The position numbers were made by a program, and so were the translations under genes. From a virus: DNA of 50,609 nt. The notes under the pieces were generated by a model. The model was not told the origin of the DNA, did no database searches, and saw only the letters and a list, made by a program, of their open reading frames with translations. Below, piece after piece: positions 41,664 through 50,261 of the stretch (within the stretch, counting starts at the first letter, position 1; the number at the start of each line of letters is the position of its first letter). The stretch spans positions 1 to 50,609 of IMG/VR virus record IMGVR_UViG_3300030102_001719. The stretch is one strand, 5' to 3'.

Positions 41664-42692
41664 TTAAAATATAACGTAGTTAATTCCTAATTTAAAATCG
41701 TACCATTCTTTATTCCAATACTTATTGTATTTACCTTCAATAAAACATCCTAAATGTTTTGTTGCTTTCAGTCCAAATATTAATCCTCCTGAGTAATCAT
41801 ACCATTGCTCTCCATCATTAAAGTTGTGGAATGAATATTGTCCACCATCATCATAATGATATGGCATTAGGTTGCCCCAAGAGTGCAACCAAAAGTTTTT
41901 CTTATAGTGATAGAAATCAAAACCTATAACTAGTGAATGTTGCCATTGGTTTGCAAGCTCATTACGTTTTTGATCTACATAATCTGATAACACTTGTGGC
42001 ATTACTATTTGATTCCATACCTCAGCGCTAGTGGCTACAATAGCTCCGTCTGGTGCTCTGTATTCAGATTCATATACATCTATACTATATCCTTGTTCAA
42101 TAGCAAGATTAGTATAATGTATATCACCAGTAGTCATTGTCCACTCTTCTAGCGGATCATATCCATACGGCTCTGCTAGTCTTTGCACAGCTCCTACGTT
42201 GAACGATAACTTTTTATTACCATTCAAACGCACTCTCTGTGTACTCTCAAAGTACTCTATGTCTGCAAAACCATCTTTAATATATTCTACTTTAGCTAAC
42301 CATTTTGACTTTACATATCTAATAAAGTGATGCTGATCAAAGTATTCTATACCTTCCTGTCTTTTGTATTGTACTTGAAACAAATACTCAAAAGGATTTC
42401 TACCTACACTAGCTGCATCGCTAAATGAAGACTCTGTACCATCTTTAAATGGTGATGTACCTTCATATTGAAATCTTTGTATCTTACGTATACCCATAGA
42501 TAATGAGTAGTCATAAGGTGTAATAATAGTATCATAATTCAATGTACTACCATCTAGAGAGTATACATCTCTATCTGATAAAGACGTACCACCATTAGCT
42601 GCTACATAGAATGTAGAAAACTTTATAGCTTTCTTAAACTGTGCACTAGCAGTAGTTGATAGTAGTAAAAATATTATAAATAATAATCTCAT
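41664..42692 (-). CDS. Exported, probably outer-membrane beta-barrel-like protein (342 aa)
   Basis: Starting at 42692, residues 1-18 (MRLLFIIFLLLSTTASAQ) are a clear signal peptide with cleavage at or before Gln. The mature chain is rich in aromatic residues and alternating strands: FEYLFQVQYKR, SKWLAKVEYIKDGFADIEYF, KKLSFNVGAVQRL, HSLVIGFDFYHYKKNFWLHSW, and it ends YDFKLGINYVIF. A terminal Phe after alternating hydrophobics is the usual C-terminal signal of outer-membrane barrels. An in-frame ATG at 42716 would add eight residues that spoil the signal peptide and overlap the upstream gene, so it is rejected. It could alter the host surface or receptor access; its function is not known. Confidence 0.72.
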   Translation of the reverse strand: MRLLFIIFLLLSTTASAQFKKAIKFSTFYVAANGGTSLSDRDVYSLDGSTLNYDTIITPYDYSLSMGIRKIQRFQYEGTSPFKDGTESSFSDAASVGRNPFEYLFQVQYKRQEGIEYFDQHHFIRYVKSKWLAKVEYIKDGFADIEYFESTQRVRLNGNKKLSFNVGAVQRLAEPYGYDPLEEWTMTTGDIHYTNLAIEQGYSIDVYESEYRAPDGAIVATSAEVWNQIVMPQVLSDYVDQKRNELANQWQHSLVIGFDFYHYKKNFWLHSWGNLMPYHYDDGGQYSFHNFNDGEQWYDYSGGLIFGLKATKHLGCFIEGKYNKYWNKEWYDFKLGINYVIF

Positions 42693-42693
42693 A

Positions 42694-43083
42694 TTACGAT
42701 CTAGTAAAGAATGCATATTCTGCTTGTATCGTATTTGCAGAGGCTTCTAGTTGTAAAAGAGCTGATCCACCTGTGTCATAAGGTAAAAACAAAAACTCTC
42801 CTGCTCTAAGCTCTGCTATATGATTGCCATCAGAATATTCTACTTTTAATTTATCTGTTACATTTTTTGCTCCTGCTGAGTTCAATCCTAAATGTTTTAT
42901 ATATACAAAACGCTCTACATTAGCACTAGGAAGAATGATAGTATCACCTCCTGTAGTAGTTGCACTTACACGAGACAAGTTTTGTGAAGGATTAGTTGTA
43001 ATTATACGATCTGTAACTCTTATTTGTGATGGAGTTCCAAAACCTCTACTTGTTATTTCTAATTTAACATCTAATGTTGCCAT
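42694..43083 (-). CDS. Small beta-rich structural-type protein (129 aa)
   Basis: An all-beta protein without signal peptide (ATLDVKLEITSRGFGTP, DRIITTNPSQNLSRV, VERFVYIKHLGLNSAG, GEFLFLPYDTGGSALLQLEA, TIQAEYAFFTRS). The pattern resembles head- or tail-decoration proteins of marine podophages, where a short beta sandwich carries KVEYSDGN-type strands. It lies between another small beta-rich protein and the outer-membrane-like gene. No family name that I am sure of. The start is preceded by an A-rich leader (AAAAGATATG). Confidence 0.6.
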   Translation of the reverse strand: MATLDVKLEITSRGFGTPSQIRVTDRIITTNPSQNLSRVSATTTGGDTIILPSANVERFVYIKHLGLNSAGAKNVTDKLKVEYSDGNHIAELRAGEFLFLPYDTGGSALLQLEASANTIQAEYAFFTRS

Positions 43084-43107
43084 ATCTTTTGTTTTTAATA
43101 GTTAATA

Positions 43108-43416
43108 TTATGATCCTGCATTTACAGGAACCACACCATTTTTTGCGTATGCAATAACTCTGCCGCTATCTAGCTCAATAGATGTAAAATCACCGTAAAT
43201 AACCATACCTTTTGGTATTGTAATTGTTCCAGGAGCATCTATGATATTTGTAGTACATTCTGAAGTATCTATAACAGATTCTTCTAATGCAGCTATTGCA
43301 AAATATGGTCCTGTATGTTCTACAGTATCATCAATAAAATGAGCTACTGGTGCTAAGCTATCATTCAAAAGATCACGATTAGTTTTTAATAAACTTTCTG
43401 AAATTGTTTGAGCCAT
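43108..43416 (-). CDS. Small structural-type protein (102 aa)
   Basis: The N-terminal 30 residues form an amphipathic helix (MAQTISESLLKTNRDLLNDSLAPV); the rest is beta strands (TITIPKGMVIYGDFTSIEL, GRVIAYAKNGVVPVN). There is no signal peptide, membrane helix or catalytic motif. The end VIAYAKNG is of the kind found in phage virion accessory proteins. It overlaps the upstream coiled-coil gene by one base and is separated from the downstream beta-rich gene by 24 bases. Likely a minor virion or assembly protein, by position. Confidence 0.55.
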   Translation of the reverse strand: MAQTISESLLKTNRDLLNDSLAPVAHFIDDTVEHTGPYFAIAALEESVIDTSECTTNIIDAPGTITIPKGMVIYGDFTSIELDSGRVIAYAKNGVVPVNAGS

Positions 43417-43817
43417 TATTCTATAATTTTATCTATGTTAATAATTTGTTCTCCAGTAATATCTGTTGGTAAACAGTTTTCTGGTATACCGTGCAGTTCA
43501 ACTTCAGTCTCTTCTAATAGTAGTTTATCTATCTCAGCCAGCTGCTCTTTACGAGCATCAACAAGTTCTTTATTTTCTTCTTCTAATTCAGCTATTGCTT
43601 GATCATCTTTCTTATTCATAAGAACTTGCATCTTCTGTGACAACTCTAAAAATTCTTCACTAGGCTTACTAGCCTCTTCAATGTCCTTAAGCTCTTCTTG
43701 TATTACTCTAATATTCTTAGATACTAGCAATCCAAACTTAACTCCTTTTAGTTGTTGTACCGCTGTTAGTCCATTGAACAATTCAACAAACTCACCATTT
43801 TTCATTTTTACTTTCAT
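43416..43817 (-). CDS. Coiled-coil protein, possible assembly chaperone (133 aa)
   Basis: The N-terminus is a small beta element (MKVKMKNGEFVELFNGL). Residues about 35-100 are a strongly charged helix with heptads (IRVIQEELKDIEEASKP, IAELEEENKELVDARKEQL). The end (VELHGIPENCLPTDITGEQ) is compact. The layout resembles small assembly proteins encoded with fibre genes in marine phages, but no name can be assigned. It sits between the NGGTG fibre gene (25 bases upstream) and the 102-aa gene (one-base overlap). Possibly it assists folding or attachment of the upstream fibre; this is inference. Confidence 0.55.
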   Translation of the reverse strand: MKVKMKNGEFVELFNGLTAVQQLKGVKFGLLVSKNIRVIQEELKDIEEASKPSEEFLELSQKMQVLMNKKDDQAIAELEEENKELVDARKEQLAEIDKLLLEETEVELHGIPENCLPTDITGEQIINIDKIIE

Positions 43818-43842
43818 TGTCTATATAATTAATTGGTTAATA

Positions 43843-45306
43843 TTATACACTATTGTTAATTACTAAGAAGTGAATCTTAGAAGCAGTCGTAGATGTAGCT
43901 CCCGTTGCTGCTGGGTTGTGTATTGTAATTTTACAGCTACCTCCTGCAATAGTATGTACTGCAGCTGTTAGCTGTGCGTTATTAGTTGTATTTTCATCTT
44001 GTACAGTTAGTAGTATAACAGAGTCTGCTTGTATTGTACTATTTGTAAATGTAAACTCTGCGTTAGTTGCAGCATTTAAAGCAACAGCCGCTAACTGTAT
44101 TATACCGGAAGTAGTGTTTAATGTTACTCCTGTAGTGTGATCAGTTGCCTGAGTTACTGTACCACTATTAGTATGTACAATACCTTCAGTAGCTCCTGTA
44201 ATAATTAAACTACCTGCATTTACTGTAACATCTTGATTACTGTCTACAGTCATAGCCGTAGTCCCTACTCCTCCAGCTGTATGAGTTCTTAGTAATACAC
44301 TACCAGGTGTTCCTGATGGAGAATCTCCTGCAAGTAAATCTACATGTCCTGCATTACCACTACCTGTTGCATCTCCTCCAAATAATGCAAGAGTTCCACC
44401 AGCTGAATTTCCACCACCTGCAGTACCTCCATAAATTTGTAGTTTAGCTCCTGCAGTTCCTGATCCTGATGTTGTAGTTTTAATATCATAAGCACCTTGA
44501 TATGCACCAGAGTTACCTATTGTAATTGCTGTAGTAGTTGTACCTTGTATATTTAACTGACCTGTAGCATCTCCTGTTGTTAACGTAGATCCTGAGTCAT
44601 TAAGTATTACTTTACCATTAGTGTGTACATATAAACCTCTATCAGATCCGTCGTCACTAATGTAGTTAGTATTCAAGTCAATATTAAAACTACCTGTATC
44701 TAGGTTAGCTGCTAAACTCGCTAAACTAGCTCGAAGCTCAATTGTACCTGCACCATTTACAATAGTCATATTAGCTCCAGCTGTAAGTGTTGCTACTGAT
44801 GGAAAGCCATTAGTTGCATTACCTATAAGCAGTTGTCCGTTTGTAGACATTGCTGCTGTAGCTGCTATTGTGTCTGTATCATTAGCATATAGAACTGAGC
44901 CCTTTGTTATCGCTGATAGTCCTGTACCTCCATTTGCTACCGCTAAATCAGTACCACTCCAATTTGAGTTATTAATTGTCTTTAAGAATCCTGCACTACT
45001 GTTATCACAGGCATTAAGATCTATCTGTGCTTCCACTAGTGTAATTACTAAGTTATTACTTGCTGTAGTTACAGTTACTTTAGCATCAGCAGACTTCAGT
45101 CCTTTGAATACAATCTGATTTTTATTTGTTAGTGTAGCGCTCGTATAGAGCTCTTGCGAGCTTGTGCCTGCTGTAGACACTGATGGAAACAACGTTTGTA
45201 GTTGTAATTTTTTAGCCGATTTTGTGCTAGAGTTAGCTACGAGTAAAAAATCTGTAGACGCTACGCTAGTTTTTGAAAGGGTACTTAGTGATGTTATTTC
45301 TGCCAT
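43843..45306 (-). CDS. Tail/head fibre protein with NGGTG motif (487 aa)
   Basis: The N-terminal 40 residues (MAEITSLSTLSKTSVASTDF, then LLVANSSTKSAKKLQ) form an attachment segment of the kind found in many phage fibres. LAVANGGTGLSAITKGSVLY (about 122-141) is the classical NGGTG fibre element. Residues about 280-340 hold Gly-rich units (LQIYGGTAGGGNSAGGTLALFGGDATGSGNAG, written here only as pattern: GG-x-A-G/A-G-G-x-L-x-LFGG) shared with the fibre at 36561-37706. The C-terminus is a beta domain with Thr/Asn-rich strands ending SKIHFLVINNSV. No signal peptide. It is probably trimeric; whether it attaches to head or tail cannot be told. Confidence 0.78.
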   Translation of the reverse strand: MAEITSLSTLSKTSVASTDFLLVANSSTKSAKKLQLQTLFPSVSTAGTSSQELYTSATLTNKNQIVFKGLKSADAKVTVTTASNNLVITLVEAQIDLNACDNSSAGFLKTINNSNWSGTDLAVANGGTGLSAITKGSVLYANDTDTIAATAAMSTNGQLLIGNATNGFPSVATLTAGANMTIVNGAGTIELRASLASLAANLDTGSFNIDLNTNYISDDGSDRGLYVHTNGKVILNDSGSTLTTGDATGQLNIQGTTTTAITIGNSGAYQGAYDIKTTTSGSGTAGAKLQIYGGTAGGGNSAGGTLALFGGDATGSGNAGHVDLLAGDSPSGTPGSVLLRTHTAGGVGTTAMTVDSNQDVTVNAGSLIITGATEGIVHTNSGTVTQATDHTTGVTLNTTSGIIQLAAVALNAATNAEFTFTNSTIQADSVILLTVQDENTTNNAQLTAAVHTIAGGSCKITIHNPAATGATSTTASKIHFLVINNSV

Positions 45307-45320
45307 TTTATTATATTATT

Positions 45321-48300
45321 TTAGTAGGAGTCGCCTGCTGGCCCTCCTGTTGAACTATCTGTTTCATTTCCTCCATCTGTTAAACCTGATTGATCTGAAG
45401 TATTATCAAATGCAGCTCCTCCTATTGTTATATTACTTCCACCAATATTAAATGTATCTGTAACCTTTGAAGAAAGAGCATCTGCTGTTCTGTATGGAGG
45501 TATGCCACAGTCTTTGCAATACTCATGTGCAAACTTAAGAAAGTTTGGTAAATAATTATTCTTTTCATTTACTATAGATGCTGTTTTACACAACTTCCAT
45601 CCACTAGCTGAATCATTAGAGAATGGATCTATGTCTAATCCAGCATTAGATATAGCTACATATATAGGTCCTGGTAAGTTTTGTGGGTTAGGAGTAAATG
45701 GTCTTTTAACGTGTACTCCTAAGTTAAATAGTCCAGCTGCTGCATTAGCTGGATTCCAAAATAAAGAACCACTATCAACCCAATTGTCTTTACAAACATT
45801 AGATGCTGTACCTGGTGCAGGTGTATCATTATCTGAACAGTTGAATATACAAGGTAATCCTTTTCTATTCATAAGATCATTAATAATAACCATCTTCATG
45901 GTCTCCATCGTAGAGCAGTTGTTACCTATTCCTGTAATATGTTTAGTATAAAATCTGTGTCCTACTCTTGCTATACACTCATTGTTATATTCTATTAGCC
46001 TATCAATAACTTTAGGAACACAAGCTAGCACAGTAGTAACTTCAGGAGGATCACCTATGTATGGAGGATCTCCATCATACTCACACCCACATCCATCTGC
46101 ACTTGGATCATAGTAAGTAGCATTTGGATTGTAATTACTTGCATTTGGGTCTGGACATCCACATACAGGATCTGGAGGACAGCATTCTTCGCTATATGTC
46201 CCATTACCACAATCACATCCACTTGGTGGAGGTGGATCTTCTGGGTAAGTGCATGAACCGTCATCTATTGTTGCTAATGGATTATAGTCTGGTGATTCTG
46301 GGTCAGTACAATCATAAACATTATCATCGTTACAACCATCTAAAGAAACAGTCATTACGGTGCTTAATATTCTACAAAAATCAAATGGATCTTGAATTTG
46401 AATTTCACTACTGTCAAAACAGGTATCCATAAAATACACATACACATTATAAACTCCATGAGGTATACCTGTTAATAAAATGCTATCTTGACCTACACCC
46501 CCAATTGGAGTTATTAAGTCAGATGTGTCCATACTATTATAAAAACCATCTGCAGTTACACCGTCTACAGCTGTACCTCCCCAAAGATTACTATAAAACT
46601 GACCAGTTACAGGGTGCCCTATCTTCCACCAATACGTTAAACATCCAGTGTTTGCTATTAAATCTGTTAAATTAGGTAAAGTAATTTGTAATTGTCCAGT
46701 AGATTGATCATCACACAGTTCTGTCACAACGTTAAAAACTGAACTAGATCCTGCACTACCAGCTGAAAGCACACCATCTTCTCCTATTAAACTACTCTCT
46801 ATAATACAGCAATCACTGTTTTGTTCAATGCTTGCTTCACATTCAGCTTGACTTGTAAATCCACTTTGATTAAATTCATTATATGTACAAGTGGTACAAT
46901 CAAACGGCTCCCAAGATCCTGGCTCAGTGTACAGACATGAACCATCATCTACAGTAGCAGCTGGATCATAATTTATTGCAGTTGGATCAGTACAGCCTGG
47001 TAGAGCAGGCGGTTCTGGATAACTACAACTACCATCGTCTATAGTTGCAGATGGATTATAATTATCTGCAGCTGGGTCTGTACAACCAGGTATATCCTCA
47101 GGTTCTTCAAAAGTACAACAGTCTAGCATTAGTTGTTGCTCAGCTGCTGAATATACTTTTGTATATGTATACTCTTCTGCCCATACCCCATATTCACCCC
47201 AGTTCATGGTAAATGTTGTAGAAACAGGAGGACCATAAGAATTAAGAGCAGCACAGGTCATGCCTTGGCCAAAATTAGCATTACTCAGTAACATGCTTTG
47301 TAGAGATACCTGGCCTCCGTAGAAACTGGTTCCGTTAGCATGAGTATGCTCTACGTTAATAACAATCATATGCAACCCTGAGGCACCGTTAGAAGGATAA
47401 TTAAAACCATCAGAGTTTGTACCTCCATCAGCATAGCTAAGTGGTATACCACAATTATGTAATGCTGAGTCTGTATTAGTGTTATAAACATCCCAACAGA
47501 AAAGCTCAGTATAGATATACTGAGTTAAGTTTTCTAAATTATTATTAGTATTAAAGTATGTTCCATTAGGCAAGCATGGATGATTCTGTTGACTTACATT
47601 AAATCCATTATCGTATATATTTTGTAAAAAAGGATTTAATATTAACCCATTACCTCCTGCTTTAAAACTAACTCCGCCAGAAAAAGGATTACATTCAGGC
47701 ACACTGTCAAATACTAAGCTTAACGCTTCACAACTCCCTTCATATTCAGGTTCTGGGTAAACACAACCCTCACTAGGTAAGAAAAATTGTGGTATATTAT
47801 CAAAATCAGTGTTGTAGTTGCTTGCTAAAGGATCAGTACAACCTTTTTGGAATACTGCAGCAACGTCACTTATTGCATAACATTGCTCTTCTTCAGGATC
47901 ATTATTTGGTGTACCGTCAGCATCCCACTGATATAAGTAAACATAATATCCTGGACCTAATGCTGCTTGGGTAAAAAATTGTCCAGTAGTCCCACCCGTC
48001 GTCCCAATACTAGTCGCATTAGCAGTTAACCAAGCTTTAGCATTTCCAGCGGGGCCTAATGCTGCTTCGTTTTGTAAGTCTGCAACGCCTTCAGCTGTAT
48101 CAATTCTATATAATGTTCTATCAAACGGACCAGCTTGGTCAGTAACAAACTCTTCCTCAGGATTAAAGATATGAAGATTAGGATCGTCAGAAAGTACATG
48201 ATTAAAATTCAATATATCAACCCCTGTACCACTAATTGAACCGTTTGTAAGACTTACACCTTCTGGAGTACTAGTAGCAGCCTCAGTTGACATTGCTCCT

Positions 48301-49709
48301 ATATCAAAAGCAGAGCCTAAAAAAGTTGGATTATTAGCGTCTGCAAATAATAAACCAGAGTCAGCATCACAAAATACACAAAGACTATCTTGATGCGTAT
48401 CAACACTGCTATCATGATTAATAGCTGTACTAGTGCTTTTACATCCAAAGTCTCCCTCACCCTCATTACCTCCGCCAGTCTTTAATGGTATATATACTTC
48501 AAATCTTCTATTACACGCTGTTCCTGAAGTTGAATCTGTTACACTAATAGCATAGTATCCAGGATGTAAAGTACCAGGAGAACTAGGAATGGTAATAGTA
48601 TCAGTAGCAACATTATTCATAGTTATGGTGCTAAATGAAACAGTTGGATCATCTATACCAGTTCCACTTTCATCAACAGTTACTGTATAGTTTTGCGTAC
48701 CATTAATTACGTTTACTGTGATAAATCCATTTGCTGTTCCATCATCAGCTACTGTAGCATCAGATATACCCGTTACAACTACATCAAAATCCTCACATCC
48801 TGTTGTATATTCGCAACATCCTCCATCAACAATAATGCTATTGTTTATTATATCAGCACTTAATGCGCTGCCAGTACAATCGTTAGCATGAGTAGTTCCT
48901 GAATCTACACAAGGCAACGCTTGATCTGTACAACCTTTTAGATAATAGTTAGTAGCCTGATCATCTAAACATGCTCTAACCTCATTTCTTGGGTTACCTT
49001 TGCTATCCTCTCTTGGTATTAAACTATCTACTAATATACCCCCGGCCACAAAACTGCTTGGCGTCGCTCCTGTGTCTGGAGAAGTTGGGCTACATAAAAA
49101 TAAAAGTTCACCGCGATCATCAAGACCTCCTCTAAATCTACCTAAATCTTTAGAATCAGATGAACTATTATTGTAACCTATGTCATTTAAAAATTTGTTC
49201 TGTAAAGAGGTAGATCCAATATAAGCTGTACTACCACCTGTTAAATAATAAAAATCTTTTCTGCTACTAGTATCTAAATGTGAGTTACTAGACTGTGGAG
49301 TAACAAAAGTTTCCCTAGGTCTTGCAGTTCCCTCTCCGTAGTATAAAGCATCTGCTATATCATATCCAAGTATAGACTCAGATGATACATCAAAACTAAA
49401 AGATCTTTCTAAGGAATCAAAAGTAACTGGTAGTTCACCACCTCTTGGTATAGATGTTACTGTAAACGTTAAAGTTTGTTTTTGACTAAAAGTAACCTCA
49501 ACAGAACCTGAACCTGTGTAAATGTATACTTGTTCTAAATTACCGTCTTGTAAAGCAGCTGAGCTTTTAAGAGTTAAAACTAAGCCTTTACCTAGTGATT
49601 TTACTTTATTTACAGGATTAGTTTCATGAGACGTAAGTACAAGATACTGTATCCCTGCTGCATCTTTTAGATACTTATAACTAACAAAAGTTTGTAATCC
49701 TTTTGACAT
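45321..49709 (-). CDS. Adhesin-like virion protein with SprB-like and GCTDP repeats (1,462 aa)
   Basis: The start is taken at 49709 (MSKGLQTFVSYKYLKDAAG), two bases after the previous stop; a TTG three codons upstream is less likely. There is no signal peptide. The N-terminal 130 residues are a beta domain. Then come Ig-like units resembling SprB repeats of gliding adhesins (GFITVNVINGTQNYTVTVD...GYYAISVTD...C). Several GCTDPxAxNYxPxATxDDGSC-type repeats follow at about 46.08-47.85 kb, including two nearly identical ones in tandem. The C-terminal 280 residues form a Cys-containing domain (VLACVPKVIDRLIEYNNECI, HEYCKDCGIPPY). It is likely a fibre or adhesin on the virion that resembles host surface proteins. 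Role inferred; repeats and lack of export signal are seen. Confidence 0.72.
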   Translation of the reverse strand: MSKGLQTFVSYKYLKDAAGIQYLVLTSHETNPVNKVKSLGKGLVLTLKSSAALQDGNLEQVYIYTGSGSVEVTFSQKQTLTFTVTSIPRGGELPVTFDSLERSFSFDVSSESILGYDIADALYYGEGTARPRETFVTPQSSNSHLDTSSRKDFYYLTGGSTAYIGSTSLQNKFLNDIGYNNSSSDSKDLGRFRGGLDDRGELLFLCSPTSPDTGATPSSFVAGGILVDSLIPREDSKGNPRNEVRACLDDQATNYYLKGCTDQALPCVDSGTTHANDCTGSALSADIINNSIIVDGGCCEYTTGCEDFDVVVTGISDATVADDGTANGFITVNVINGTQNYTVTVDESGTGIDDPTVSFSTITMNNVATDTITIPSSPGTLHPGYYAISVTDSTSGTACNRRFEVYIPLKTGGGNEGEGDFGCKSTSTAINHDSSVDTHQDSLCVFCDADSGLLFADANNPTFLGSAFDIGAMSTEAATSTPEGVSLTNGSISGTGVDILNFNHVLSDDPNLHIFNPEEEFVTDQAGPFDRTLYRIDTAEGVADLQNEAALGPAGNAKAWLTANATSIGTTGGTTGQFFTQAALGPGYYVYLYQWDADGTPNNDPEEEQCYAISDVAAVFQKGCTDPLASNYNTDFDNIPQFFLPSEGCVYPEPEYEGSCEALSLVFDSVPECNPFSGGVSFKAGGNGLILNPFLQNIYDNGFNVSQQNHPCLPNGTYFNTNNNLENLTQYIYTELFCWDVYNTNTDSALHNCGIPLSYADGGTNSDGFNYPSNGASGLHMIVINVEHTHANGTSFYGGQVSLQSMLLSNANFGQGMTCAALNSYGPPVSTTFTMNWGEYGVWAEEYTYTKVYSAAEQQLMLDCCTFEEPEDIPGCTDPAADNYNPSATIDDGSCSYPEPPALPGCTDPTAINYDPAATVDDGSCLYTEPGSWEPFDCTTCTYNEFNQSGFTSQAECEASIEQNSDCCIIESSLIGEDGVLSAGSAGSSSVFNVVTELCDDQSTGQLQITLPNLTDLIANTGCLTYWWKIGHPVTGQFYSNLWGGTAVDGVTADGFYNSMDTSDLITPIGGVGQDSILLTGIPHGVYNVYVYFMDTCFDSSEIQIQDPFDFCRILSTVMTVSLDGCNDDNVYDCTDPESPDYNPLATIDDGSCTYPEDPPPPSGCDCGNGTYSEECCPPDPVCGCPDPNASNYNPNATYYDPSADGCGCEYDGDPPYIGDPPEVTTVLACVPKVIDRLIEYNNECIARVGHRFYTKHITGIGNNCSTMETMKMVIINDLMNRKGLPCIFNCSDNDTPAPGTASNVCKDNWVDSGSLFWNPANAAAGLFNLGVHVKRPFTPNPQNLPGPIYVAISNAGLDIDPFSNDSASGWKLCKTASIVNEKNNYLPNFLKFAHEYCKDCGIPPYRTADALSSKVTDTFNIGGSNITIGGAAFDNTSDQSGLTDGGNETDSSTGGPAGDSY
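46935..47097 (-). repeat. Two tandem GCTDPxAxNYxPxATxDDGSC coding repeats
   Basis: Two adjacent units (PGCTDPAADNYNPSATIDDGSC-type and PGCTDPTAINYDPAATVDDGSC-type, shown as single-unit patterns) are joined by a short Pro-rich linker. Further single units occur near 46250-46310, 46085-46160 and 47770-47850. Confidence 0.85.
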
Positions 49710-49711
49710 AA

Positions 49712-50245
49712 TTAACAATTACACCCACAATGGCCAGCGCACATATCTTGGGCAGTTTCATATTTTTCTCTAGCGCTATCTATTATAGCGTGAATTTGAC
49801 TCAGTGTAGGACTATCAAGATAAGCAGTGTCTAGTTGTGATTCTGCTGATTTGATTAATAAAAATATTTTTTGTGCTTCAACAAAGTGTTCTGAACACTT
49901 GTTACAATCACAGTCGCAGTCTAATAGCTCTTCCATTTTGCTTGCAATGCAGCATAGTACATCGCATGCCAATAACGTGGCTGCCTTACCTACAACATTA
50001 CCCGCCTGAAAAACTTCTACCATAAAAACACCGTGACTAGCTCCACCTACCTGAGAAGGTGTAACTATTGTTACAACATCTGATGAGGTGTTAGAGACGG
50101 TGTATTCAAAAAAACTGTCCATTTGACTCACCTTTATTTGTAAAGGCTCAGCGTTAGGTTGAACTCCACCTAATCCATAGGAGTTAGCTAAAACTTTAAC
50201 TACTATATTTTGACAGTCTGCTGTAGATGATACTATTACACTCAT
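49712..50245 (-). CDS. Cys-rich structural-type protein (177 aa)
   Basis: The N-terminal 95 residues are a beta sandwich-like domain (VIVSSTADCQNIVVKVLANS, MDSFFEYTVSNTSSDVV, HGVFMVEVFQAGN). The C-terminal half is helical and has Cys clusters: CDVLCC, LLDCDCDCNKCSEHF and the final CAGHCGCNC. These 11 Cys and the nearby His could bind zinc or form an iron-sulfur-like or disulfide cluster, which is unusual for a virion protein. The middle helix (EAQKIFLLIKSAESQLDTAY) is of a kind I have seen in marine Bacteroidota phages. It is directly upstream of the adhesin-like gene (two bases), so it may assemble with it. Confidence 0.65.
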   Translation of the reverse strand: MSVIVSSTADCQNIVVKVLANSYGLGGVQPNAEPLQIKVSQMDSFFEYTVSNTSSDVVTIVTPSQVGGASHGVFMVEVFQAGNVVGKAATLLACDVLCCIASKMEELLDCDCDCNKCSEHFVEAQKIFLLIKSAESQLDTAYLDSPTLSQIHAIIDSAREKYETAQDMCAGHCGCNC

Positions 50246-50261
50246 ATTATTTTGTTTTTGT

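Noticed and set aside
43084-43107. Promoter in the short gaps of the leftward block (for example here and at 43818-43842)
   Set aside because: No Bacteroidota -33/-7 pair (TTG...TAnnTTTG) is visible in these gaps, which are simply A/T-rich leaders.
45321-49709. Possible secretion of the 1,462-aa adhesin-like protein
   Set aside because: It has surface-type repeats but neither a signal peptide nor a C-terminal sorting domain; the last residues are Gly/Ser/Thr-rich and disordered.
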